From contig OX392533.1 of the NCBI GenBank assembly GCA_947623455.1, forward strand, positions 30,440,229 through 30,504,228: DNA of 64,000 bases. The letters are read 5' to 3'. Source of the DNA: Mimachlamys varia. Taxonomy: Eukaryota; Mollusca; Bivalvia; Pectinida; Pectinidae. Position 1 is the stretch's first letter, and each line of letters begins with the position of its first letter. Under the pieces are notes generated by a model, which saw nothing but the letters and a program-made list of their open reading frames with translations, searched no databases and was not told where the DNA came from. A program made the translations under genes and the position numbers. Shown piece after piece: positions 11,569 to 22,745 of this stretch.

Positions 11569-13626
11569 TTACCGTGAGTGTTGTAAACGGTCTATCCTTT
11601 CCTTGGCAGTGTTTATATTTTGATAAGCGCTTCGAACAGCAAGGGAGTTTCTGTATTCCCTGACAGCCCTATGTTTGTCTCCAACCATTTCATAACATAT
11701 TCCCAGTATATTGTGTACCATAAAGTTTGTACCGCCTCCCTGTTCCCGGTCATACTTCACAGCCCGAAGGTTAATCAATGCCCTGTCACGTCTCCTGGTG
11801 TCTCCAAGTTCATGGTAGCACAAAAAGGTCAAGAACACGGCGTAGGGAAGTGGAGGGATGTCAATGTTGTCTTCCTTGATAACAAGTTTCATGATATCCT
11901 GGTGTAATTGGGACGGGCAAAAGTGCTCAACATTTTTACTGAATGTAGTATCTGTCACAAACGCCTGGCATTTTTGCAGAAGGTTGTACCCATGTCCACA
12001 ATACTCCTGTTCATACCTATCTAAACCACTACATTTAGACTTTCGGGTCATTGCTGGAGGATAAAGTGTGGATGAAGAGATCACGTGGTCACATATTTCC
12101 AGGGTTTTCATGTAATTCCCAGTCCGGTAGTAAAATGTTGCCAAACTCAATAGTCCTGGACTTAAACTCACTGTTGAAAATGGTCTCAGTAGGTTCTTGC
12201 ATTTCCTGAGGGTTTTATACTTCTCTTTATTTCCTACTGCAGTGGAGTGTCTGCCGAATATCTCCATTCCTGTACTACATAGTGCCCAAACTGTAGCAAA
12301 GTAGCCCAGGAATTCATCCAGGTCGGACCTTGATCCTAAAAGGAGTTCCAACGAAAGAGGAAAATCACATGGACGTCTGGTAAAAGGAAGTGTAGATGTT
12401 AATATTTCAGAGTCACATTCACGTTCTGTATATGTTGGCGGGGGTAGTACATATTCCCATGTTCCATTTCTCACAAGACGGATAAGCTCTCCTAGACTCG
12501 GTTGTATGACTGTTCCAACTGAAAGACATCTCCAGTTCATGTCGTAGAGTTCATTGAGGTAACGAAGAAGTTTCTGTTGATTTTGATGATGAACTTTACC
12601 AAGGAACATATTGTTTTTCTTGATAAAGTAATTTGGACAATATCCTGCATTCACCCAATTGACCAAAATCTTCAAACAAAACATGAAACAGAGAAATGTA
12701 TATTTTTCATGCCAAAAGGATCCAGGTGTGTTTTCTACTGCATGGAATATGACTGTTTTTATAATATAGGACGACAGAACATCTTCTCCATTTGAAACTT
12801 GTTCCAACATGTCAGATATTTGTTTGATGAAGATCTTGAGAAGTCCATACACTAAAAACTGGACATGCGACAAAGAATGAATGAGTTTCCTTTCCGCAGT
12901 GGCGAATGATATCCTCCACTGTAGGAACTGGTCGTCAGACGTTTTATCCCCCACCGGGACTAAATGACAACCACCCTGTATAATCTGATGTTGCAAAGCT
13001 CTATCTGGCCAGTTATGTAGGCGTGGTCTACTCACCCACTCACTTGCTTCACTTGGCCAATCATAACAAGGAAAAGACATTACTTGATCAATTTCTAACA
13101 AACCGGTATGATGTTCAGACTTAAGTTGAACCGCTGGTCCGTGAATTTCGGTACTAGACTGGAATATGCCTCTCATTAGATCAGTAGCTGCTCGCTGGTA
13201 TATTTCACTTGATATGAATTGTGCATCTCCTACTGCAACAATGGAATGTAGAACGTATTCATAACATGGTGCTTGAAGTTGAAGTACTTCCAGGTTAACA
13301 TAACCAGGTCGGCTACTCGTTTCTCTCATCATCAATACTGATTTATTTCTGGTATTGATTTGATCACTGATGTCTCTTTCTGGACACAATACTATCACAG
13401 TTTTGTTAATTTCAATCTGGTCTTTGTCCGACCAATAAAAGTTCAATCCCTCTGCCCTACTTCCGGTCCAAAATCTTTCAATTAAACTTTCTGATTCGTT
13501 GCCTAGTTTTTCGTTCACAATTGTCAGCTCCCTCCTAATAGCCACTTTCTCCTGGCTTCCTATCTCTCGGTCAAGGATGTGAAACAGAATCCAAGACTTC
13601 TCGTACAGCTCACTCTGGTCAGACAT
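11569..13626 (-). CDS. Mab-21 domain protein, cGAS-like receptor family
   Basis: A 685-residue protein read from a single uninterrupted exon. The N-terminal half has the nucleotidyltransferase fold signatures of the Mab-21/cGAS family: a GS motif in FWTGSRAEGL (residues 53-61), an acidic pair D67 and D69 in SDKD, and PGYVNLEVL (108-116), where E113 may be the third metal ligand. The helical part follows with GCHLVPVG (219-226), WRISFATAE (237-245), SSYIIKT (285-291) and VNWVNAG. The C-terminal third (about 491-668) has TPR-like helical pairs such as LGICYEMVGDKHRAVREY. In animals such proteins can sense nucleic acid and make cyclic dinucleotides for STING, but many molluscan paralogues are uncharacterised and enzymatic activity here is inferred only. 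The start ATG has G at -3 and lies 21 nt inside a spliced exon. Intact, with no frameshift. Confidence 0.85.
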   Translation of the reverse strand: MSDQSELYEKSWILFHILDREIGSQEKVAIRRELTIVNEKLGNESESLIERFWTGSRAEGLNFYWSDKDQIEINKTVIVLCPERDISDQINTRNKSVLMMRETSSRPGYVNLEVLQLQAPCYEYVLHSIVAVGDAQFISSEIYQRAATDLMRGIFQSSTEIHGPAVQLKSEHHTGLLEIDQVMSFPCYDWPSEASEWVSRPRLHNWPDRALQHQIIQGGCHLVPVGDKTSDDQFLQWRISFATAERKLIHSLSHVQFLVYGLLKIFIKQISDMLEQVSNGEDVLSSYIIKTVIFHAVENTPGSFWHEKYTFLCFMFCLKILVNWVNAGYCPNYFIKKNNMFLGKVHHQNQQKLLRYLNELYDMNWRCLSVGTVIQPSLGELIRLVRNGTWEYVLPPPTYTERECDSEILTSTLPFTRRPCDFPLSLELLLGSRSDLDEFLGYFATVWALCSTGMEIFGRHSTAVGNKEKYKTLRKCKNLLRPFSTVSLSPGLLSLATFYYRTGNYMKTLEICDHVISSSTLYPPAMTRKSKCSGLDRYEQEYCGHGYNLLQKCQAFVTDTTFSKNVEHFCPSQLHQDIMKLVIKEDNIDIPPLPYAVFLTFLCYHELGDTRRRDRALINLRAVKYDREQGGGTNFMVHNILGICYEMVGDKHRAVREYRNSLAVRSAYQNINTAKERIDRLQHSR

Positions 13627-13627
13627 C

Positions 13628-13649
13628 TCAGAAATATCTCATTGAGCCT
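13628..13649 (-). promoter_or_regulatory. 5' UTR splice acceptor and minimal uORF of the Mab-21-like gene
   Basis: On the minus strand ATATATTTACAG ends at 13648 and is a good 3' splice site, so an untranslated 5' exon lies upstream (not located). In the exon, ATG at 13642-13640 opens a four-residue uORF (M-R-Y-F) whose TGA (13630-13628) ends one base before the main ATG. A ribosome finishing the uORF would stop almost on top of the real start, a layout compatible with reinitiation or translational damping. Confidence 0.5.
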
Positions 13650-13870
13650 GTAAATATATAACGGAGACAACATTTAATTATTGATTTTCATCAACGGAAT
13701 TTAATCAAAATTAAGAATAAAAAGTTTTAACAAGACAATTGCCAAACAGCTTACTAAAAAACAATTTGTAAAAACATTGTCAACATGATTAAAACATGTG
13801 AATGAAAAAGAAATATGAATGTGAGACACGACATGTGGCTGCAATATATGTAATTAATTAATGGATACAG

Positions 13871-13897
13871 ACCCCCCCCCCCCCCCAAAAAAAAAAA
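13871..13897. repeat. Poly-C / poly-A tract
   Basis: A run of about 15-16 C is followed directly by about 11 A. A similar C-then-A run occurs at 61565-61590. The tract abuts hammerhead copy E, whose downstream poly-T (minus strand) may be part of the same repeat. Confidence 0.7.
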
Positions 13898-13907
13898 TTA
13901 ATTAAAC

Positions 13908-13958
13908 CCCACAATACAGCTGGTTCGTCCGTCTAGGACTCATCAGTGGTATCAAGGG
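13908..13958 (-). ncRNA. Hammerhead ribozyme copy E (degenerate)
   Basis: On the minus strand: CTGATGA core, stem II GTCC-TAGA-CGGAC, then GAAC in place of GAAA, then CAGCTGT and A at the cleavage position. The A-to-C change at position 15.1 breaks the A-U pair next to the scissile site, and stem I pairs poorly. It is probably inactive. The flanking TTTAATTAATTTTTTT matches the tract following copy D, so homology extends beyond the ribozyme. Confidence 0.55.
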
Positions 13959-13965
13959 CTAAAAC

Positions 13966-16560
13966 TCTACACTGCAGATAAAACAGAAACAGAGGTGCAG
14001 GAAACCCCTTATCAAAACGACTTTCAAACGTTGAGGAGTTCGTTTTAATTTCAAATGAAAACGAGTGTACCTTCTTGGGAAGGAGATTTGAGGCCCTAAA
14101 GGGTAAGAGCGGTTAATCTCCTACACGTTAAAGGGGCATCCCGGGGAAGTCTACAATGAAGTTCTTGAATGTACATGCTGTTTGCACTACTAGATACATT
14201 TTCCTGTTATTTCAATATTCAAAGTCCACTCAAAATGTGTTTATTAGCCACTTGCAAAATTGCATTCCTCGGGAAAGCCCGATAAAAATAGCGCTGATCA
14301 CGTGCACGCGTCAAGTGAAAGCGTTCTCGGTCAATTTGACGAAGGGGCCCAAGAGGGGACGCGTAATGTATATACATGTACGTCCGATGATGAACCAGAC
14401 ACAAAGTCCGTGTATAAATTTATTGAATCACATTCACATTAATAATCAGACGTTAATTACACACGATATTCATATTAAGAAATTTATGTCGACATCTCTG
14501 CATCATTTATCGACATCAGTACCTGACTGAAACCGATACAAATCCCCAGAAAGCCACATGACACTGCACTCTTACATTGTACGTTTAACAGTGTCATGTG
14601 GGTTTCCGACGATGACAACCATAGGGCAAACCTTAATTTCTGTAAAAGTTATCTTCACGAATCCTCATTTAGAACCATTTCACAAAAGGTGTGCATGCAT
14701 TGAAAAGTAAAAAAATAAAATGTAATAATTCCGATATTTTTTTTATACAACTCGACGTCTTGAAGATTTTTTTTCAGACTATCTATATATTCATCTATCC
14801 AACTTTCAGCGTCAAAATACTTTAACACTTACAATTATATATGTATGTCCCTGCACTCATATGACGCACCATGCACTAAACATGTAGAATACATGTATAA
14901 ATGTTATGATTCATTTTATTTTTTTTATGTAAATTTAAAGGTTCGTTAACATCTTCAACACAACTGCAGACATGGGACATACATGTATATGATTTTTTTT
15001 TATGAATTAATGACTTCACTTATATAATGCATATATTTTGGTTCATATCAAATTTAATACTGGGGTCCAAACCCGATAATATATGTACAATCCATATTTT
15101 ATAGATTAAGTATGACAAGAATTTTTATCCGCACATGATGACATAAATTGAATATTATAAAGGGAATATTACAATGCACGCTTTCGAGTTTTACACACGT
15201 ATTTCATGTAACAGAGGAATGAAAGAGTTATCCCTTGGGAGGCCCCAAAACCAAATCAAAACTGTGTCACCTGCTATCCAGAAGAAAACTGTAACAATGC
15301 AAACAATTGGACTGTTAGTCTCTCCCTTGAATACTTCCAATCCCTCATTATGCTTCCGTAATATAATCCTTACGTTAAAATTTGACCATTCGGCCACTTT
15401 TCGCTTGGTAGTTACATGTAGGTCACGCGGATCGCCATTTTTTGTTTACCGAAGTAGCTTGTTATGCGCATGCGTTATCATATGTGATGCAAAATAATTT
15501 ACATGTCCAAATCGTTGATCAACGAATAGTGATTCCCTTTTTTAATTATTAATTAAAATTTTTGAGAACATATTTCAGTGTAAATCGCCCATTAATTTTC
15601 CACAAGAGTATACATTTAATTCATATATACAATAATTCTAAATAAGCATAAAAAATATAGTTTTACCGTGATGCCTCTTTAAGTATTTGTGCTACTTCAT
15701 CCCTTGTTGGAAAAAGCATTGACGCCAGTAAGGGTATAGACACTTAAATTCCTACTTGTATAGTGTCTTGTGTTCTTCAACAACATTTGTGCATGTCGTT
15801 TATTCAAGCATGACCGTTCTAATCCCAGAACGAGGTTTCAAATTTTATTTACAATCTAACCGATAACATAAAAGGGTCAACTAAGGCCATACCAATTTGA
15901 TTTATTTTTCTCCGAATATGTTATTATATGTTTTTGATTTTACAAAGTTGTGGAATTCCTTAAAACGAGCGAGCGATTCATTTCATTGGACTAAATTTCA
16001 GAATACGTGTTTGATTCTTAATATAATGTATCATAGTACATGTTTAAACTGGTGTAGTGTTGTTTTAATAATAAAACTGTTCAATAAAAAACAGCAGTTG
16101 AGAGAAAAGTTTTGCTAAATTACCTTCTTAATAGAAGACCCAAGGCCATCCAATCAAATTTAGTGATTTAACCAAAGCAACAAGAAGCATCTTTTACAAT
16201 CATATTTTTTCTTGTAGGTATAAAATACTTATATTCATCCTATGTTAATACTATATAATTTCTAGATCATAAAGATTTATATCAGTGTATAAGCTGACGT
16301 CCGATATATGGATAAGTGAATAATTGTCTCTCTCGTGATTAAAAAGGCATTGAGGATGAACCCAAGCATTAATCCATTAGGGATTCAAATGTTCTGACTG
16401 TTGATGACTAGGTAACAACGGCATCTGAAAGAGAGTTCGAATGGCAATACCTACATAAATATTTCAAAATATTTATGACAAATACGTTTCTAAAACTCGA
16501 TCAACATTATTGTATAAAAAAAGACTGATGAAATAGCAATGCTGTCCGCCAAATGGGGTC
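13966..16560. other. No gene recognised
   Basis: Intergenic AT-rich DNA. A hairpin is present at 14547-14607 (AGCCACATGACACTG pairing with CAGTGTCATGTGG, loop about 22 nt). Short ORFs at 14156-14530 and 15174-15497 have no recognisable family or splice context. Confidence 0.4.
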
Positions 16561-16564
16561 GATT

Positions 16565-16705
16565 GATTGAGAATTTCAAATTGAAATTCGGTATAGATGT
16601 GTTATTATAGTCGTACATTTGTATTAACAACATATTTTCTGATGTCGCTCACTTAATTTAGGATTTTAAAAGATATTTTCTGGTGACGCTTGACCGTTTG
16701 AGTTC
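16565..16705 (+). repeat. Partial copy of the 2.2-3.3 kb foldback element arm
   Basis: About 130 bp (ACATATTTTCTGATGTCGCT, then TTAAAAGATATTTTCTG and GACGCTTG) is homologous to the right arm of the element at 2160-3293. No second arm is seen nearby, so this is a truncated copy. Confidence 0.55.
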
Positions 16706-16754
16706 TGTATTTTGTTGACGTGATCAAGAGATCTTGGAACGATAAACCATCTGT

Positions 16755-16989
16755 TGGGATCGAGTGGTGCAGTGGATAGCGCACTTGCCTTTCACTAAGG
16801 TGGCCGGGGTTCGATTCCCCAACCGGATGTGAAAAGGTATGGGGTCACCTTCCCGACCACGTGGGTTTTCTCCGGGTACTCTGGTTTCCTCCCACAATAA
16901 GACCCCTCGCCCGCTAACATCCGGGCCAGCAAGTGTGATTAATACAAGTTGCATAAAGTGTTTCATAATTGTTGTAAAATAAATCAAGT
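16755..16989 (+). mobile_element. tRNA-derived SINE
   Basis: A tRNA-like head (about 16756-16828) contains an A-box-like GTGGATAGCGCACTTG and a perfect B box GGTTCGATTCC (16808-16818), the internal RNA polymerase III promoter. It is followed by a central domain with TTCTCCGGGTACTCTGG and TTTCCTCCCAC, and an A-rich tail TAAAATAAATCAAG. The head lacks a clean acceptor stem, so it is not a functional tRNA gene. A diverged second copy lies at 49705-49925. The central domain is of the type shared among SINEs of marine invertebrates; the family name was not determined. Confidence 0.8.
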
Positions 16990-17100
16990 TTATATTTTCT
17001 ATATTTATATCTATTGTAGTATTTTGCAATACATAATGACAACCGGATTCTGTAGAGAGCAACGCGAAAAACATAACCATTTTGACACATTCAAGCTTTC

Positions 17101-18786
17101 TTAAAGCTGAAAAAGCCTCGTCGCATATTTCCCTCGTGGATATTGCTGTCGAAAAAACGCTTGAAATATCGTTTTACCTTCGTTTCAAACTTTCAATAGA
17201 TCCAGAATGGCGCTTTTGAAGTTTTGAATCAATGTGAAATATATCCGGATTCGTCATTGTTCATTGACGCTAAAATTGGAGCGGTTTTGTTTTACTTTTA
17301 TTTTTCCAAAACAGGAGGGGTAAATCCGATGAACGATAAATCAAATTGGCATGGCCTAACAAATGATATTACATAGTTTATCCCCCTTTAAATACGGAAG
17401 TACAACATTCACATGATAATAAATTTCTCTAACCTGTTAATGTCAATATCTTGTGCCCTCTCCTGGGCTCATCAAGAGTATATTTATTCTGAATACGATT
17501 TCAGGTAGACTTTATCACTTATTTCGTTTGTATAATCCAGTGAAAGCATTACTAATCAGGCCGACACTTTCCCAACACTGAGATTCAGCTCATCACGAAG
17601 TCTGGACTTATCAGTGACATATACCACAAGGTATAAACATATCATACACTCCAGTGTTTAAAATCATCAAGATGAAAATATTGAATCTAATGATGCATTA
17701 ATAAACAGTATAATGTATATCTTAATCTTACCAGAATTTCTCAATTAGATAGCTTCCGTCGTATGGGTGTTTGGATGTCCGGAAAATGTCTTATTACACA
17801 TTGTAGAATCCAGGAAGTGAAGTTACTGTCATGAGGATATTTCTACGATGCGCAAGTTCTTCACAGAGTTTCTCGGAAGTACTACGTAGGCCGTCTCAGT
17901 CAATATGTGTCACAGTATTAAATCCGCAATTAGTTGCTATCGTTTTATATTCTACACATTAGAATACATAAAAATGCATGTAATTGCTGTAGAATGAAAA
18001 GTTCAATGTCCCAGTACGACAGAAGTTTAACATCCTGTCTCCGTACATACCCATTGTCTTATGGCCCGTCTGTTTAGTTCTGGTCGCTATATACATACAC
18101 AGAGTTGTCCACGACAACTACGCAACGAGGTATTTCCTTCTTTTGTTTTATATTAACAATGAATAAGGGTATTACAATCGGGTATTTCCGCTGTGACGTG
18201 TTGGTTTGTATTGCGAAGTGGTGTAACTTACAAGATCAAAACCTTTCAAGCATTGTTAGTTTGATTATATTGATTAATTAGGGTCTTGAAAAAGCATTGT
18301 TAGTTTTAGCATACTGATTTTACCAGAGTGGTAAGTAATGCTAGCTATACTAAAATGATAACACTTTATAGTCTAATGATAAGTATTGTTAGATTTGTCA
18401 TAATGGGATAAAACAATTCTGGCCCTGGTTTCATCAACGTTCCTTAACTTAAGAAAACTCTTAACTTAAACATCTCCATTGGAAAGCATTACAGAATTTG
18501 AGGGGAATATCCTTAGTTAAGAATCACTCCTTCAATTCTGTAATGCTTTCCTTTGGAGATTTTTAAGTTAAGGAGTTTCCTTAAGTTAAGGAACGTTGAT
18601 GAAACCGGGGCCTGGTGTAAAGCACTTATAGCGTTATTACAGTTGTATATAACTGAGGATAAGCATTGTTAGTTTTATCAAAATGTTCAACTAGGGTCTC
18701 TTTGTAAGTGTTGCTTTATCATAATGATGTACTGAGTACTTGTACTGGTATCTTGAGACTGACAGTAATCATTGCTAGCTTAATCA
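17101..18786 (+). repeat. Segmental duplication, copy 2
   Basis: Partner of 1028-3684 in the same orientation. It starts about 110 bp after the SINE. Unlike copy 1 it lacks the 1.1-kb foldback element, and it carries its own 190-bp MITE at 18421-18612 that copy 1 lacks. No intact gene is seen in it. Confidence 0.75.
18421..18612. mobile_element. MITE with long terminal inverted repeats
   Basis: About 190 bp made of two arms: the left starts GGCCCTGGTTTCATCAACG, and the right ends with the complement CGTTGATGAAACCGGGGCC. Each arm also contains TTAACTTAAG-type repeats and TCTGTAATGCTTTCC. Copy 1 of the duplication has the uninterrupted site (CAATTCTGATGTAAAG near 3454), proving insertion after the duplication. 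The target duplication is short, about 3-4 bp (TGG or CTGG). A half copy lies at 50820-50895. Confidence 0.8.
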
Positions 18787-19342
18787 CATTTGTATAACTA
18801 TAATCCTTTGTTAGGTATTGCTGGCTTTATTGTTGTGTTTTCTTAATACATAAATCGTTTTAGATTTGAAACTATTTACTTCTCGTTTGATTCAAGCTTT
18901 AACAAAATAAACATTTATGTATGTCCGTTTGTTTGAGGGTGTGTGCTCGCTCGTCCGTAAAGCAACAATGACAGATTACATCAAAAAAATTAAAGGACAT
19001 TTAAGAAAAAAGGAGACATTTTTCAGGCACCCTCTTTGTATGTGAGTTAGTGTGTAGGTGTGTGTATTTGTGTGTAACTTGTAGGCATGCGCGTTTCGAA
19101 TGGGCTTTATTGGTTATTTATCGAAGCATGTACCTACTTTCGTTTATACATACACTGTATAAAATGTTTGTGTTGACACAGAACTAGGTTTATCCTTTTT
19201 AAATTATGTCTTATACAGTAAAAGACAATGTGGCGGTGAACTGTTGAATTTTATTCATCGACGCTTAATGTACTGTGTGTCATTTGACAGTCATGATTCC
19301 CCGGCGGTGTAAATCTTCCATTTTTGATTTCCCCAGACCCTC

Positions 19343-19468
19343 GTTCCTGTGTCCCTTTCTGTTTATATATATCACCCGTATCATGATCCCTAATATCTCC
19401 ATCACAAGAACCCTTGCACAAATCGCCCCCCTTGCCCCCCCCCCCCCCCCCTATAAAGCCAAACTCGT
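19343..19468 (+). repeat. Direct repeat with expanded poly-C, copy 1
   Basis: About 120 bp starting CTGTGTCCCTTTCTGTTTAT is repeated at 19682-19793. In this copy the segment before TATAAAGCC has expanded to a run of about 18 C; the other copy has no C run. The ORF at 19275-19472 crosses it and is likely spurious. Confidence 0.6.
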
Positions 19469-19542
19469 ATAATCACTTATAATTAGTATACGGTAGTCGT
19501 CCCAGCGGTAATGGCGTTGACGGTTTTCATACTTCCTATTGC

Positions 19543-19665
19543 GTTATACCACAGTTGCTTGAGTTTCTGTCAATATATATGAAAAATATTTATATATAAG
19601 GAGGCTCATTTCATACATATATATTTATTATTTACTGACAGAAACTCAAGCAACAGTGGTTATAC
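19543..19665. mobile_element. 7-bp-TSD MITE, copy 1 (109 bp)
   Basis: The element spans 19550-19658. Terminal inverted repeats: left CACAGTTGCTTGAGTTTCTG, right the complement CAGAAACTCAAGCAACAGTG. It is flanked by the perfect 7-bp duplication GTTATAC (19543-19549 and 19659-19665). The interior is AT-rich with no coding capacity. It is the same family as 42576-42723 and 42958-43905. Confidence 0.85.
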
Positions 19666-19681
19666 ATATCAATTATCGTTG

Positions 19682-19793
19682 CTGTGTCCCTATCTGTTTA
19701 TATATATCATCCGCATCATGATCCCTAATGTCTCAATCACAAGATCCCTTGCACTAATATCAATCATCCTTATAAAGCCAAAACTCTTGTCGT
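19682..19793 (+). repeat. Direct repeat, copy 2
   Basis: Partner of 19343-19468, starting CTGTGTCCCTATCTGTTTAT, without the poly-C expansion. The MITE at 19550-19658 sits between the two copies. Confidence 0.55.
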
Positions 19794-20669
19794 CATCCAT
19801 TCATTTACTTGTCATTATTATCATGGTTTTCGATTCATTTTAATATTTCGATTATTTTTATCAAGATTTTATGCTGGATTGTACGTTGTCTTGGCGTGCT
19901 GTTGCCGACTCGCTTTTTCATTTATTGATAATGTTTGATTAGTGTTGCCTAAAAGCGACCGGTACCTTTTATTCCGAGGTCTAAGGCAGATGTATGATGG
20001 AGTCGTAGAAGATATTCTCCTTCGGGTTGGGTTGATATCAAAATTATTTCTAAAGTCGATTGTTTGCTTCAATAAAATGTCAATGGGATGAGATAATTTA
20101 GTTAAAACTCACTCCGCCAGGTTTTGTATTCGATATGGTTTGGCCTACAGACCTGAATTTCTGTTTTACTAATCCAGGGATATGTATGTACATCTTTGAA
20201 CCTTGCTCTTAGTGTTTTACCTGATGTGATAACCAATGGGGATTGTAATGCCAATGTATGAATTGCATCTCGTGACAATGATTGTCTTTATATTTCAAAC
20301 TCCTTTAGTATGTCAAATGAAATAAACCGACTCGTATATGATCGATTAGGTCAATTCTACTTAATACTATACACACTTTTATGATGAAATAGAAGACACT
20401 TACTCTTCCGGATCAGTCGATCTTATTCTTCCGTCCTTTTACAAGGGTCTCCCTGTAAAAATTCGTTTGTTCATATTTTGTCCCTAGTTTAATCGATTTT
20501 GAGTTCGGAAAATGGTTTTGTTGACGCTTCGATGTTCTTTTAACCGACTCACTTTTATTGACTCCTCTGTTACATCATAGACACATCCTCCAGTGAGCAT
20601 GGAGGTTTTATTGCTTGCACTGATATTAACTGTATACTACCAAATATACAGCGAGCAGATATAATTATT

Positions 20670-22095
20670 TTATTAGGTTTTTTTCACCAACTGTTGAAAA
20701 GACCTATTGCGTCTGTTATGTTTCTTCTTCTTTATTATTATAGTTATATACAACATTTGACATAGCGCCCTATCTAGCTAACATAAGCCGCTCTAAAGCG
20801 CTTTATAGTACATAGATATACAATTCTTATACAATCAATACAATGAACACATACAGTTCTATCATAAACAATTCTGAGGAGTTCTCAGGAGTTGCCTTAT
20901 CAGGCGCTAACTATTTGTCCTATACCACATTGCTAATATCTCCCTATGTGTGTGTATGTATGTGTGTGTGCTGGAGATGAATCGTGTTTCTTCTTTTTCT
21001 CCTTCTCCTTCGGCATTTAATTTTGTCAAAACGATTGCTCCAAATCGGTAAGAGATATGACAATGCACTTTAAGTATGTTGCATGAAAGTTGTTAAAGTG
21101 ATTATAAGAAGATTTTCAAGTATAGGTCTAAATTCCAAGAAGGCCGCCAGGACGTCATAAGCAAACAAACTTAAAAACAGCCATATCTCGAAAATCGTTC
21201 ATTGTACATAATGAGTGCCATTATATAATTTGTACATTGTAGATAATGGCCATATCTACCTTTTCCCAATTACATGTTAATACAAATATTTTAAATAAAA
21301 AAATCGCTGTTGGGAAAAAAAAAATGAATTTTCAATTTTTCTTGAAATTTGCTTTTACCAATCAATGCATAATGTCATTTTAATGAATTTGCTGTTTTCA
21401 GAAAATTGCCTGAAATGATCCTGAGATGGTCCTGACCATATGGTGCCAATATGGCCGCCATGACGTCATTAGTAACAAAACATCAAAACGCCATATCTCG
21501 AAAATTATTAATTATACAGAGTTCGTTCATTAAATTATTTGTAGATAACTTTCTTAATTAATTTTTTAATTCATGTAGGTACAAAATGTGTCACATTAAA
21601 CAGCTCGCTTTGGGGACCAAATTTAAACAAAACAAAAAAAAAAAAACCCACAAAGAACAATATTAATTTTCAGTTTTTTTTAAAAGTTTATTTTTACCAA
21701 TCAATACAGAAGGTCATTCTGATGAATTTGATGTTTTCAGTCTTTCTGTGACACATACAGTTTCCGTTGTACGTTATTTGAAATCTATATAAAGAAGTTT
21801 CAATTATGAAAGAGTTACTTCCCTTTTACCAAAGACTTAATCGGCCGTAGATGTCAAATTGTTACATAACAATTTCTAGTTTCTGAATTTTAGAAACACC
21901 TCCCCACTCCATCACCTTATATCTCCCAGGGGTCAAAGCATTATTCTAAATTTCAGAAATGATTTCCCATACCCACTTAAGCAGGAGTAGCATTTCTAAT
22001 GACAAGTTTATGCACATCACACGACAACAGACGAAGTACAATGGTAATAGGTCATCTTGACCATTCGTGGTCAGATGACCTAAAAAAATGTCTAT
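20670..22095 (+). repeat. Dispersed repeat region with internal tandem units
   Basis: The left boundary has a hairpin-like GTTGAAAAGACC motif, and the right end has the stem TAGGTCATCTTGACC / GGTCAGATGACC. Inside, a unit of about 311 bp is repeated: GGCCGCCAGGACGTCATAAG ... GCCATATCTCGAAAAT at 21142-21200 and GGCCGCCATGACGTCATTAG ... GCCATATCTCGAAAAT at 21453-21510. It looks like a mobile, noncoding element type common in mollusc genomes; no protein is encoded and the family was not identified. Confidence 0.45.
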
Positions 22096-22439
22096 GACAT
22101 TATTCAAGAGTATTTGTCATCGGACCCAACACCTTATAGGAGATTTATCGAAACGTCAGTACAATTGTATGTTGCTACACATTCAATACTTACTCTTGTT
22201 GATCCTGTTTTTGACAATGTGATTACTAGTGACTGCGACAAATGTAATTTTATAAATGACTGTTTTTAGATGCCTTCCGTCAAATCAAAACCTGACAACA
22301 GTCTTTTGTCTATAAGGTCAACAAAAGTGAAATACAAGGTATTTTACAGATCTTGTATCCCTTTTTTGATCATCATAACCATTTAAGCGTTATCTCTAAT
22401 TCAAGTGCAAAATAGAAGGATTATATTTGTACAATATAC

Positions 22440-22745
22440 ACAGTATTTCAGTTATGAAAAAAAATGTCAATGACCCTTGTCGTCTTAAATACTTGAGTAT
22501 TAAAATTGAATCGTGATATGTTTTTGAAGATTAGTAAAAACGTATTTTACCAGTTTTAGAATATGCTTGTGAAATATGGGATTGTTGTACAACATATGAA
22601 TCAAAATGGTTCGAGTGTTTCTCGTATTGTAGTTGGACTTCCGTTATTAGCCCGTATTGAAGATTTACTGTTTGAAACTGGACTAGAAACTCTCCCGAAT
22701 CGACGAGTACACAGAAACAAAGCAACTTAACATCTGATTATAAAA
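22440..22745 (+). pseudogene. LINE fragment, C-terminal part of the reverse transcriptase ORF
   Basis: Translated in shifting plus-strand frames, the sequence gives ILPVLEYACEIWDCC followed by LARIEDLLFETGLETLPNRR. These match the conserved tail of non-LTR retrotransposon ORF2 proteins (P-LEYA--VWD-C, then I--L--ETG-E-L--RR). Frameshifts and stops show it is dead. No flanking endonuclease or upstream RT is present here. Confidence 0.6.

Noticed and set aside
11620..12795. Plus-strand ORFs of 68-95 codons
   Set aside because: Shadows of the Mab-21-like gene on the opposite strand.
16755..16830. tRNA gene
   Set aside because: A and B boxes are present, but the acceptor stem and anticodon arm do not fold cleanly, and the sequence continues into a SINE body with a second copy at 49.7 kb.
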